The notes beneath the pieces were generated by a model that saw nothing but the letters and a program-made list of their open reading frames with translations, did no database searches and had not been told where the DNA came from. 21,009 bases of DNA from a virus. This document shows positions 13,446 through 20,324 of this stretch, one piece after another. The position numbers and the translations under genes are program-made. The stretch's first letter is position 1, and every line of letters starts with the position of its first letter. The stretch lies in IMG/VR virus record IMGVR_UViG_3300042905_003734, positions 1 to 21,009 of that record; one strand, given 5' to 3'.

Positions 13446-14288
13446 TCAAGCTGAGACTGGAGTGGGATTCTGGAGAGCGGAGTAATACTGTTCCACCCTG
13501 GTCATGAATGACTTCTCAGCCTGCTGCAGTTCTTCGGGGGTCATCCAGTGAATGTTTGGCGCTCCACAACGGCGGGCCAGAACGATCACAGCTCCAGTCG
13601 GTTCCAGTCCGGTCAGGTGTTTTAGGCCGAGGCTGTAAGCCCCACACTGGTCGATGTATGAATGGCCCGGCGGTAAACGTTCCAGGCCATCTTCATCTTT
13701 TTTAGTTTTGCGCCCGACGCTGGTTTTCCAGTCGGCAACCACGATGGAGTTGTTCTTGAATCCCAGCAGGGCATCTGCCGTTCCAGCAAATCCTGCCGGG
13801 TGGTGGATGGAAAATTCACTGGCGAAAATTTCGGTGACGTTTTCGGCGATCCAGTCAGACAGGCTGCGGGCATAGCCGGAGGCGCTCCAGCCAACTCGGG
13901 GGACGTTGGGGCGGACCCTCTTCAGGGCCCATTGCGTGATGGGGGACGGAATCCGGGCTAGTCCCTGATCGTCCCAGCGGATCGCGTTGCGCTTGTTTGC
14001 AGTGGATCGTGCCAGCTGCATCGAAGTCTTAAGCAAATATTCAGCCTGACTGTGGGCCATGTTGCCTCGGGTGGCGGCAACGTTGCGCTGGCAGCTTGCC
14101 TCCACTGGTCCCAGGCGGGCTTCCCAGCGCTCCAGCCCGGTTTTGTCGCTTGTTTCCTTCAGGATGTGTGTAACACTATGGTATACATTACCTTTGATGT
14201 CCCTGTAGACCCGGAAGGGGCCACTGTTGTCTTGCTCCAGCCTCCACTTACGCAGTCCTGCCAGCGTGTCTTGGGTGTTGGAAGGCAT
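13446..14288 (-). CDS. PD-(D/E)XK exonuclease, RecB/MGME1-like
   Basis: A 280-aa nuclease from ATG 14288 (an upstream TTG at 14309 is possible but less likely). The signature runs in order: RGxxxHxxxE-like RGNMAHSQAE (Arg 74, Gly 75, His 79, Glu 83), Glu 158 in ASEFS, GFAGTADALLGF with Asp 172, VADWKTS with Asp 186 and Lys 188, and a Q-motif YIDQCGAYSLGL (Gln 214). This is the active site of RecB-family and MGME1-like exonucleases, which process DNA ends in phage recombination and replication. It lies next to the ssDNA-binding-like gene. A perfect TGTCCCACC site is 11 bases upstream of the ATG, suggesting shared control with the primase-helicase. Confidence 0.85.
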   Translation of the reverse strand: MPSNTQDTLAGLRKWRLEQDNSGPFRVYRDIKGNVYHSVTHILKETSDKTGLERWEARLGPVEASCQRNVAATRGNMAHSQAEYLLKTSMQLARSTANKRNAIRWDDQGLARIPSPITQWALKRVRPNVPRVGWSASGYARSLSDWIAENVTEIFASEFSIHHPAGFAGTADALLGFKNNSIVVADWKTSVGRKTKKDEDGLERLPPGHSYIDQCGAYSLGLKHLTGLEPTGAVIVLARRCGAPNIHWMTPEELQQAEKSFMTRVEQYYSALQNPTPVSA

Positions 14289-14298
14289 TTGAATAGTT

Positions 14299-14307
14299 TG
14301 TCCCACC
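14299..14307. promoter_or_regulatory. Single TGTCCCACC site before the nuclease gene
   Basis: A perfect copy of the nonamer repeated in the primase-helicase tail lies in the short gap between the nuclease ATG (14288) and the next terminator. It is the only perfect copy I found outside the cluster at 17449-17621. It is probably an operator. Confidence 0.45.
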
Positions 14308-14340
14308 AATAGATTACCTAGTCAAGCGAGGGTTGGCAAT

Positions 14341-14363
14341 AAAAAGCCCCCGGTTAAAGGGGC
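14341..14363 (-). terminator. Terminator of the ssDNA-binding-like operon
   Basis: On the minus strand GCCCC (14363-14359) pairs with GGGGC (14350-14346) across an 8-nt loop, followed by five T residues. It follows the 64-aa gene stop at 14374 by 10 bases. Confidence 0.8.
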
Positions 14364-14373
14364 CTAGATCGGC

Positions 14374-14568
14374 TTACTTGCCTTCAAAATCAGAACAAAA
14401 GTCGTCCCATTCGGTTTCGTACCAGACGGTTACAAAACGTTTTGCAGTCCCGCGTATTCCTATAGGGCCGGGGGCATACCGACGGCAATACCCAAACCCT
14501 TTTGGTGGATCCCCAAAAATAGGGTCCCAGTGGCGGCACATTTCGCAGGCTTTTTCCTGTTCATCCAT
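14374..14568 (-). CDS. Small Cys4 zinc-ribbon-like protein
   Basis: A 64-aa protein, start MDEQEKACEMCRHWDPIFGD. Four Cys are placed as CEMC (8, 11), GYCRRYAP (28) and WDDFCSDFEG (58). The C-x2-C...GxCRRYxP...DDxCxxFE pattern is one I know from small zinc-ribbon proteins of phages and prophages. Its function is not established. It begins one base after the stop of the ssDNA-binding-like gene and ends before the terminator, so it belongs to that operon and may assist replication or recombination. Confidence 0.75.
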   Translation of the reverse strand: MDEQEKACEMCRHWDPIFGDPPKGFGYCRRYAPGPIGIRGTAKRFVTVWYETEWDDFCSDFEGK

Positions 14569-14569
14569 G

Positions 14570-15151
14570 TCATGCAGCCTTGAAGGGGTTGCCTCCTGTC
14601 AGCAGACGGCTGATGTCGAAACCTTCGGCCTTGGCTTCCAGCCAGGCGGCATCGACGTGCTCTTGGCTGCCCTTTTTGCGGGGGACCGGGCGGACGGTGT
14701 ACTCGGTGAGCAGGCCGCTGCCCTTCTTGCTGATGGTAAAGTCCCACTCCAGCAGATTTTCGTAGTCCTCCATCTGGGAGATCTGGTCGATTTCCTTGAG
14801 GATGGACTTCTGGGTGATCTGCAGGACTTGGACTTTGCCGGACTCGTAGTTGTAGACCGGGCAGGCGATGGCAAATTTCACGTCGGCGGTGCCAGGGCCG
14901 CCGCGGCCTTCGCGGGGCTCGAAATCGCCCATCTCAGTCGTCACGTCCTCATGGGTGGGCTCGTAGTCGAAGCGAAAGGGCTTGGAGGCGCCGTTGGCTT
15001 GGCCCCAGCACTCGTAGAACTCCAGGGGTTCGTCGGTCAGCAGCGCGAAGCGGACGGAACCGCCGTCGGGGAGCTTGCTGAGGCTGAGGTAGCCGCCGCC
15101 GGTGCTGTTGGACGTAACAGCAGCAGAGGCTTGCTTGGAAAGGAAAGGCAT
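14570..15151 (-). CDS. Putative single-stranded-DNA-binding protein
   Basis: A 193-aa protein from ATG 15151 (the open frame to 15277 has an Arg- and Pro-rich non-conserved extension). The start MPFLSKQASAAVTSNSTGGG, then YLSLSKLPDGGSVRFALLTD, QITQKSILKEIDQISQMEDY, RKKGSQEHVDAAW and ISRLLTGGNPF resemble a conserved cyanophage replication-module protein that I associate with ssDNA binding. An OB-like beta-rich core (VRFALLTDEPLEFYECWG, FAIACPVYNYESGKVQVLQI) fits. It lies between an exonuclease and a primase-helicase, the usual place for an SSB or annealing partner. Confidence in the gene is high, in the biochemical role moderate. Confidence 0.65.
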   Translation of the reverse strand: MPFLSKQASAAVTSNSTGGGYLSLSKLPDGGSVRFALLTDEPLEFYECWGQANGASKPFRFDYEPTHEDVTTEMGDFEPREGRGGPGTADVKFAIACPVYNYESGKVQVLQITQKSILKEIDQISQMEDYENLLEWDFTISKKGSGLLTEYTVRPVPRKKGSQEHVDAAWLEAKAEGFDISRLLTGGNPFKAA

Positions 15152-15297
15152 TGTGGTTTCCGGTGTTTTGGTGGTCGCCCGAGGGCAACGTCTATGACAG
15201 TAACACGGGATTGACGGGACGGCTAGCCTAGTAAAACGCCCCAGCCGCGGAAGGCGGCCAGGGCGCAAGTCAAACATTCCTGTAGGAGTCTAACACT
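15152..15297. promoter_or_regulatory. Divergent control region of the replication genes
   Basis: It separates the minus-strand ssDNA-binding-like gene from the plus-strand primase-helicase. TTGACG (about 15211-15216) and TAAAAC (about 15232-15237) form a weak plus-strand promoter candidate with a short 15-base spacer. AGGAG at 15284-15288 is a clear Shine-Dalgarno sequence nine bases before GTG 15298, which decides that start. Confidence 0.4.
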
Positions 15298-17706
15298 GTG
15301 TCTCGTGCGACGCAAGAGCTGTTGAATTTCGTGCGCCAGTTGCCGGAGGGCATGGCGTACGCACCGATTTACTGCGCTGGCAGCAAGCTCCAGTCCGGTA
15401 AGGAGTCAAAGGGGAAGGCGCCGCTGGAGCGCAGCCACCATCAAGTGTTGAATCCGGCTGACGTTGCTCTGCAGATTGAGCGGCGGCCTGAGGTGTTCCA
15501 GGCGGTTGGGGTTTTTACCGGGGCTCGCAGCGCGGGACTCGTGATTCTCGACGTGGATCGCAACCTTTCCCGGCTGTTGAAGAAATGGGGCGAGACGCTG
15601 GAGGGGGCGCCGAAGGTCACCAGCACCAAGGCCAACGCGGCGAAGTACCTGTTCCGCGTCCCAGAGGCCCTGTGGGGCGATGTGAAGGGCTTCGGGCTGT
15701 CAGATACCGGAGCGGGGTATGAGGTCCTCTGGGGCCGTCAGGGGCTCCTCTACGGGGCTTATCCGGGCTCCAGTGATGGGAAGGCGCCGGCGGGTGAATA
15801 CGGCTTTGAGGGCGATCTGGAGGCCATTCCAGAGGCTCCAGGGTGGTTGCTGGCGGAGATGCGCGATCACTCCGGTAAAGAGGTGGCTGATGGTGGCTTC
15901 ATCAGGAACCGGAAGGCGCTGGATTTCTCGGATCGAGATCCGGCTGAGATTGCTGAGATTGTGCAGTCGGCGCTGAAAGTAATTCCAGGGCAGGGGGCTG
16001 GCAGCCGGGATCACTGGGTAAAGGTGGGGATGGCGATCCACAGCGAGTTGCCGACTGACCTAGGGCTGACGCTGTGGTCGGCGTGGTCTGCCGAAGATCC
16101 CGAATTTTCACAGGAATGGGCAGATAGCAACCCCTGTGAGGAGGTCTGGAAGAGCTTTCGCAAGGGGCCGGTGAGTCTGGGGACGCTGTTCTGGATGGCG
16201 GACCAGCAGATGCCGGGCCGACTGTGGCTGTCGGAGGATCTGCGGAAGGTGGTGGCCGATGTTGAGGCCGATAATGTCACCCGGATTCGCCAGGTCGTCA
16301 TCACTTACGCCGAGGTGATTCGGCGGGCGAAGGAGATCCAGCAGATTCAAAACCCGGCTGAGGCGGCCCACGCCATGAACGTGTTGGCGCTGGAGGCCGG
16401 TTATCGGGACGCTGGGGCGCTGGAGCGGCTGCTGATTGCCCAGATGCAGTTCGAGCAGCAGGATGACGAGATGGGCCTCGACAGCTTGCTGGATAAAGAT
16501 CTCAAGTTCGAATACTTGATCCCGGATCTGCTGCCGTGTCCTGGGACCGTGATGGTTCATGGTGCTGGTGGTGATGGCAAATCCATGTCGGCCTGGACCA
16601 TCGCCAAGCACGTTGCACGCGGGATTCCGTTCTCGGTACGGGGTGACCTTGTGCCGGTGCAGGCTGGACCGGTGCTGATCCTCAACGGCGACCAGAGCGA
16701 GGTGCAGGTCCAGCAGCAGATGCGGGATCTGGAGTTTCTACGCACCGATCCGGTGACCGTGGTGATGGGGTGGGACCTGAACTGGTACTACCGCTTCGTC
16801 AAGTTGATTGAAAAGCACCGGCCCAAGCTGGTCATCATCGACTCGATCACCGGCTGCTCCAGGGGTTCGGCGTTCGATGAGAACAAAAAGGAGTTTGCGA
16901 GCCCGATCTACTGGTTGGCCAACAACAATGGGCGGCTTTTCCCGGCCTGCACGATCCTGCTGATTCACCACGCCAACAAAACCGGTGGCTTCCGGGGTTC
17001 CACGGCCATCAGGGACGCTGTGGATGAAGTGTGGGGCCTGCGGCGGCCTGACAAGAAGCAGGTGGAGCAGACCGGCTACAACGCCCGCCTCATCACCGTG
17101 GAGAAGTCCAGGGCTGGCCGCGACGGCAGCAAGTTGTTGATGAAGCTGGAGAGCGACCTCACCTTCTCCCTGGCGGACTACGTGGAAGTCGATACCGACA
17201 GCGCCAGCCCGGCCTCGATTGTGGATCGGGTGCTCCAGCGCCTGAGGGCTGCGTATCCCCGCGCTCTGAGCCGCTCTGACCTGGCTGCGGATCCGCTGTG
17301 CGGCGGCAGCGTCACCGCAATCCGCAAGGCGCTCCAGAGGCTTGTCTCGCGGGGGTTGATCGAGGCGGTGGGTAGTGCTGCTGGAGTTGGCGGGCAGGCC
17401 AAGGTGTTCCAGGCTGTTTCTGCCTCGCGTGATATGTGTGTAAATAGTTGTCCCACCTTGGAAAAACCCAGTCAGGGACTGGAAAGAGGGGTGGGACAGC
17501 CTGATGACGTGTCCCACCTTGTCCCACCTTCGGTGGAGAGAGATGGGACAAGCTGGGACAACGCACCTACCTGTCCCACCCCTAAAACCAGTCGTGCCAA
17601 CGGATCTGCCCAGGTGGGACAGCTTTTGGAGGACTCCCCAAAGGAAGAACGCTCCGCCGGCGAACTGGATCAGCTGATGGAGGAAGCGGCGCGGATGTGG
17701 GATTAG
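15298..17706 (+). CDS. Primase-polymerase / RepA-like helicase fusion
   Basis: An 802-aa replication protein. Residues about 1-195 are a bifunctional primase-polymerase (Prim-Pol) domain with the metal motif ILDVD (Asp 85, Asp 87), a STKANAAKYLFR strand near 105-115 and VLWGRQGLLYGAYPG. Residues about 215-305 match a PriCT-2 module (HWVKVGMAIHSE, WSAWS, SLGTLFWMA). Residues about 395-600 are a RecA-fold helicase with Walker A HGAGGDGKS (421-429), Walker B KLVIIDS (510-516) and a HHANKTGGFRGS sensor region (from 557). A winged helix follows (about 645-705). The last 85 residues are low-complexity, and their DNA carries the TGTCCCACC repeats. It should prime and unwind phage DNA, probably initiating at its own gene. 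Start is GTG with AGGAG. Confidence 0.9.
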   Translation: MSRATQELLNFVRQLPEGMAYAPIYCAGSKLQSGKESKGKAPLERSHHQVLNPADVALQIERRPEVFQAVGVFTGARSAGLVILDVDRNLSRLLKKWGETLEGAPKVTSTKANAAKYLFRVPEALWGDVKGFGLSDTGAGYEVLWGRQGLLYGAYPGSSDGKAPAGEYGFEGDLEAIPEAPGWLLAEMRDHSGKEVADGGFIRNRKALDFSDRDPAEIAEIVQSALKVIPGQGAGSRDHWVKVGMAIHSELPTDLGLTLWSAWSAEDPEFSQEWADSNPCEEVWKSFRKGPVSLGTLFWMADQQMPGRLWLSEDLRKVVADVEADNVTRIRQVVITYAEVIRRAKEIQQIQNPAEAAHAMNVLALEAGYRDAGALERLLIAQMQFEQQDDEMGLDSLLDKDLKFEYLIPDLLPCPGTVMVHGAGGDGKSMSAWTIAKHVARGIPFSVRGDLVPVQAGPVLILNGDQSEVQVQQQMRDLEFLRTDPVTVVMGWDLNWYYRFVKLIEKHRPKLVIIDSITGCSRGSAFDENKKEFASPIYWLANNNGRLFPACTILLIHHANKTGGFRGSTAIRDAVDEVWGLRRPDKKQVEQTGYNARLITVEKSRAGRDGSKLLMKLESDLTFSLADYVEVDTDSASPASIVDRVLQRLRAAYPRALSRSDLAADPLCGGSVTAIRKALQRLVSRGLIEAVGSAAGVGGQAKVFQAVSASRDMCVNSCPTLEKPSQGLERGVGQPDDVSHLVPPSVERDGTSWDNAPTCPTPKTSRANGSAQVGQLLEDSPKEERSAGELDQLMEEAARMWD
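17449..17621. repeat. TGTCCCACC iteron cluster inside the primase-helicase gene
   Basis: Perfect TGTCCCACC copies start at 17449, 17510, 17520 and 17572. Perfect reverse copies (GGTGGGACA) are at 17490-17498 and 17613-17621. One-mismatch reverse copies are at 17542-17550 and 17552-17560. Two tandem pairs have a 10-bp period and face each other (17510-17528 and 17542-17560), giving a near-perfect inverted repeat about 20 bp long with a 13-base spacer. The copies fall in different reading frames (CPT, VGQ, SHLVPP), so selection acts on DNA and not on a peptide repeat. The likely role is a replication origin or operator. Confidence 0.8.
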
Positions 17707-17715
17707 GTTGACAGA

Positions 17716-17780
17716 TGCTCGGAAGTGTTGGTAGCGTAATGACGCTCTGGGCATTTCCGAGCACTTTCTCGCTACCAACA
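17716..17780. repeat. Interleaved inverted repeats in the leader of the 17784 gene
   Basis: Arm A TGCTCGGAA (17716-17724) matches A' TTCCGAGCA (17755-17763). Arm B TGTTGGTAGCG (17726-17736) matches B' CGCTACCAACA (17770-17780). The order is A, B, A', B'. An AGCGT/ACGCT hairpin is also possible between B and A'. B' ends 3 bases before the ATG at 17784. A consensus -35 TTGACA (17708-17713) lies just upstream, without a clear -10. The arms may form alternative hairpins, a pseudoknot-like fold, or protein sites. Confidence 0.7.
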
Positions 17781-17783
17781 GTT

Positions 17784-18374
17784 ATGACCATCACGCTTCC
17801 ACGCCGCGAAAGAGCGGCTGCCAAAGTCGGGCCTCGTCTCGATATTTCACCTTTGGATGTAAAAGAGCTGTTGAAAACTCATCAACATGCACTTACACAT
17901 CTGATTTCAACAGCAGAATCATGGGAACCTTTTGCGTGGAAAGGTAATGATCTCTCTGCTCCGTTGCGTGCTTTGTATGTAGCGGAATCGCGTGGTCTTC
18001 TTACGTCTCGTGGTGATCGTGCGGTTAATGTTGCTATCGCCGACATTACTGCCGACATCAATGGTTACCTGGCAAGTTTCGGTAAAACACTTGTTTCCGA
18101 AGCAGCAATCATGAACAATTTGCGCCAGGCATCTTTGTACGTTCAGGCTGCTATTGGCGTGGCAGTGCTACCTGATCGTCGCGCTATGACTGTGCGCTTT
18201 GTTGATGAATACCAAACTGTTGAAAACATCAACAGGTATTTTGACTCGATTAAAGGCAAGCTCCAGCGCCTGGGTTCGCAACTTAAGCACGCCGAGGCTT
18301 GTGGTTATGACGTAAGTCATGTACTGCAAACTGCAGAAAGCAGCACCGGTGTACGGCTTCTTGCTGCTGTCTAA
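17784..18374 (+). CDS. Hypothetical protein
   Basis: A 196-aa protein, start MTITLPRRERAAAKVGPRLD. I prefer ATG 17784 over the in-frame ATG 17715, because the extra 23 residues lie wholly on the inverted-repeat DNA. The protein is mostly alpha-helical (SPLDVKELLKTHQHALTHLI, VAIADITADINGYLASFG, NINRYFDSIKGKLQRLG). Its codons are more AT-rich than those of the primase gene. No family recognised. It lies in a run of three genes that share the CTACCAACA leader, followed by its own terminator. It is probably an early or accessory gene of the replication region. Confidence 0.7.
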   Translation: MTITLPRRERAAAKVGPRLDISPLDVKELLKTHQHALTHLISTAESWEPFAWKGNDLSAPLRALYVAESRGLLTSRGDRAVNVAIADITADINGYLASFGKTLVSEAAIMNNLRQASLYVQAAIGVAVLPDRRAMTVRFVDEYQTVENINRYFDSIKGKLQRLGSQLKHAEACGYDVSHVLQTAESSTGVRLLAAV

Positions 18375-18388
18375 CAGAAACTACCCTC

Positions 18389-18416
18389 GCCCCCGTGTAT
18401 AAGCGGGGGCATTTTT
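18389..18416 (+). terminator. Terminator after the 17784 gene
   Basis: A 7-bp stem GCCCCCG/CGGGGGC (18389-18395 with 18404-18410, 8-nt loop) is followed by ATTTTT. The next gene's CTACCAACA leader starts two bases later, so this hairpin may also belong to that leader. Confidence 0.85.
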
Positions 18417-18417
18417 A

Positions 18418-18426
18418 CTACCAACA
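18418..18426 (+). promoter_or_regulatory. CTACCAACA leader motif, second copy
   Basis: A perfect nonamer 6 bases before ATG 18433, immediately after a terminator-type hairpin. It replaces any visible Shine-Dalgarno sequence. The other copies are at 17772-17780 and 19453-19461. Confidence 0.6.
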
Positions 18427-18432
18427 CACCAC

Positions 18433-19425
18433 ATGACAACCGCAATCATTCCCGAAGTTCTTGGGCTTAAGACACAAGTCCTTGAAACTTCACCGATGAC
18501 TAGTGCCGAAGAAAAGGAACTTGTCATCGTAAAAACGGCGATCCGAACCGCGTATGCCGACAAGCTGGAGCGCGACCTGGCTATTGGTGCAGGGCTGCTG
18601 CAGATCTTCCGCCGCAAGCTCTACCGAAGCAAGGAAGGTGGGCGCAAATGGGAACAGTGGCTAAAAGACGAATCCGCCGACCTGACCGGAGGCCGTGGCG
18701 CCATTGCAGAAGACACCGCTCAATACTTGCGCGGCTTTTATCGGTTCCGTTGCGAAGTGTTACAGCCGCAGGGCCCGGGCCCTGGCAGTTTGCCTCTTCC
18801 GGCCTCACCCAAACAGGTTCGCCCCTTACTCGGTCAGCTCGATAACCACCCTGATGCAGCGGTGGAGATGTGGAAAGCGGCTGTGGCCGACGCCAAAGGC
18901 AAGGTGCCGACCTTTGATCAGGTAAATCGCGCCGCTCTGGCATATAAAGCCAATGAGGCCAACGAGGCGCGGCGTTTATCTGCTGCTCAGCAGGCATCAC
19001 AGCAAAAAGCGGTAGCTGCTAGTCGTGCTGCAACCGCTTCAACAATAGAAAGTGAGCCGTCTTACGACTTCCACCAAGCGGCGCCAAGTCCCAATATTCC
19101 CGCTTGGGAATTGGAAAAAGATGACAGCGCCATAGATGCTGGTGCTGAGTGTAAACGGATTACACAAGCCCTTAATGATGCCCATAAAGCGATCGGTTTA
19201 CTGCGTGGAATCCTTTACAGCCAGATAAACAAATATGGCCGCGACTATTTGGGTTTTTTACGCCAGGTAGACGCTGGTATTTACAGCCTGCACAACATTG
19301 ATAGCCAGGTTCATCAGATCGGCGATGACATTGCCTTTGTGTCTGAACTACTGGTTGCTGATGTGGGTGAAGGCGAGCTGGCGGCTTCCACAGTGCAGGT
19401 AACTAGCCTTCCCACTAGAGAGTGA
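18433..19425 (+). CDS. Putative DNA-binding protein, ParB/KorB-like pattern
   Basis: A 330-aa protein. Residues about 40-100 (ADKLERDLAIGAGLLQIFRR, KLYRSKEGGRKWEQWLKDES) and the LPLPASPKQVRPLLGQLDNH segment with VEMWKAAVADAKGKVPTFDQV resemble plasmid or phage DNA-binding proteins of the DUF3102/ParB-related sort. In those an 'S-x-V-R-P-L' motif precedes a W-x-x-A-V helix. A Gln- and Ala-rich linker (about 175-225) leads to a C-terminal helical domain (LNDAHKAIGLLRGILYSQIN). It could bind the nearby repeats and regulate replication or partition. That link is inference. Start ATG 18433. Confidence 0.55.
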   Translation: MTTAIIPEVLGLKTQVLETSPMTSAEEKELVIVKTAIRTAYADKLERDLAIGAGLLQIFRRKLYRSKEGGRKWEQWLKDESADLTGGRGAIAEDTAQYLRGFYRFRCEVLQPQGPGPGSLPLPASPKQVRPLLGQLDNHPDAAVEMWKAAVADAKGKVPTFDQVNRAALAYKANEANEARRLSAAQQASQQKAVAASRAATASTIESEPSYDFHQAAPSPNIPAWELEKDDSAIDAGAECKRITQALNDAHKAIGLLRGILYSQINKYGRDYLGFLRQVDAGIYSLHNIDSQVHQIGDDIAFVSELLVADVGEGELAASTVQVTSLPTRE

Positions 19426-19429
19426 AAAA

Positions 19430-19449
19430 GGGTCGGTTTAACCCGACCC
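19430..19449 (-). promoter_or_regulatory. Hairpin between the ParB-like gene and the 19475 gene
   Basis: GGGTCGG (19430-19436) pairs with CCGACCC (19443-19449) around a 6-nt loop. The A-run is on the left (19425-19429), so as an intrinsic terminator it would work only on the minus strand, where I see no gene to end. On the plus strand it lies 3 bases before the third CTACCAACA. Confidence 0.55.
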
Positions 19450-19452
19450 CAT

Positions 19453-19461
19453 CTACCAACA
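19453..19461 (+). promoter_or_regulatory. CTACCAACA leader motif, third copy
   Basis: A perfect nonamer 13 bases before ATG 19475, just after a 7-bp hairpin. The following leader (CTCCATTACACC) has no Shine-Dalgarno sequence and resembles the CACCAC stretch after the second copy. Confidence 0.6.
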
Positions 19462-19474
19462 CCTCCATTACACC

Positions 19475-19951
19475 ATGAAATCGACCACCAAGAACCTCCT
19501 TCGTAAGGCGGTTACAGAGGCACTTGACGCCAAAGATGACGCTGCTGCTTTTGAACTTCTCGGACTGTTGCTGGATTCTCCATCGCAACGCGATGTGGAA
19601 CCTGTTGTTCCAGCTTTACCTGCGGCCTGTGATGTTGTTACTGGACCAGCTCATGACTATCATCATTGGGCTAAATTTATTAGGGAACATTTTATTCCTT
19701 TTATGCATATGAACGGGCGTAGTCGTTTTACAAGTTATGAGTTGTTTTCTTGGATGCAAAATTGCGGCTTACTTTCCTTAACTACAGGTGATATAGAAAC
19801 ACATCAGGACGGAAAACCTGTGTGGAGAAACATAACATCTAATGCATTAAAAAACCTCAAACAGCAAGGTATTATTCACGCTCCGGCTTGGGCTAAGGAC
19901 TACACAATTCAAACTGCTAAGTCTGTGCAAGGTTTGCTTAATGGCACCTAG
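19475..19951 (+). CDS. Hypothetical protein with winged-helix-like C-terminus
   Basis: A 158-aa protein, start MKSTTKNLLRKAVTEALDAK. The N-terminal 35 residues form an acidic helix. From about 70 on, HHWAKFIREHFIPFMHMNGR, FTSYELFSWMQNCGLL, VWRNITSNALKNLKQQGII and HAPAWAKDYTI read like helix-helix-wing DNA-binding architecture, where 'NALKNLKQQGII' would be the recognition helix. The gene is visibly more AT-rich than its surroundings, suggesting separate acquisition. It is the third gene with the CTACCAACA leader. Family not recognised. Confidence 0.65.
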   Translation: MKSTTKNLLRKAVTEALDAKDDAAAFELLGLLLDSPSQRDVEPVVPALPAACDVVTGPAHDYHHWAKFIREHFIPFMHMNGRSRFTSYELFSWMQNCGLLSLTTGDIETHQDGKPVWRNITSNALKNLKQQGIIHAPAWAKDYTIQTAKSVQGLLNGT

Positions 19952-20054
19952 GCTGCGTTAATCGTACAACCGGTTTCCGGCGCCCGATCCGAAAGTGCCT
20001 AACTTTTTCCTAGGGCTCATGCGGGTTGCCGCGTGGCTGATCTGGAGGGACACC

Positions 20055-20324
20055 GTGGCTAAACCTGAACCGCCTCAGCCGAAGCGTCCCAGGAAGCCAA
20101 CCCTGGGTTACACCGTCGGTGACATCCCCTTCGAGCTGCTGGCCGTCGTGCGCGTTCAGTGGTACCGAAGGGGCCGGGCGTATGAGGTTGAGGAGTACCA
20201 GATCGTCGAGTCAGACGATGCCCACGGGCAGTTTCACTACATTGTTGGGACGGCGCTCAAACAGGGCGCTGACGTCTGTGTTCTGACTCAGTACCAGCCG
20301 GAAGACCTGGGGGTTCCAGCGTGA
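20055..20324 (+). CDS. Hypothetical protein, beta-rich
   Basis: An 89-aa protein from GTG 20055, chosen because GGAGG (20044-20048) is spaced six to seven bases upstream. In-frame ATG 20019 and GTG 19995 would add 12 or 20 residues. A Pro- and Lys-rich start (KPEPPQPKRPRKPTLG) precedes a small beta domain (DIPFELLAVVRVQWYRRG, AYEVEEYQIVES, FHYIVGTALKQGADVCVLTQY). No catalytic motif seen. Its stop overlaps the following tiny gene as GTGA. Confidence 0.6.
   Translation: MAKPEPPQPKRPRKPTLGYTVGDIPFELLAVVRVQWYRRGRAYEVEEYQIVESDDAHGQFHYIVGTALKQGADVCVLTQYQPEDLGVPA

Noticed and set aside
14333-15214. 293-aa plus-strand frame over the ssDNA-binding-like operon
   Set aside because: The minus-strand proteins carry conserved patterns (Cys4, conserved SSB-like segments) and a terminator in the right sense; the plus frame has none.
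17449-17621. CRISPR array or protein-level tandem repeat
   Set aside because: Copies are 9 bp, irregularly spaced, in both orientations and in several reading frames, so neither a CRISPR array nor a peptide repeat fits.
16738-17778. 346-aa minus-strand frame opposite the helicase domain
   Set aside because: It is antisense to Walker A/B-bearing coding sequence and rich in Arg, His and Pro as expected for a shadow.
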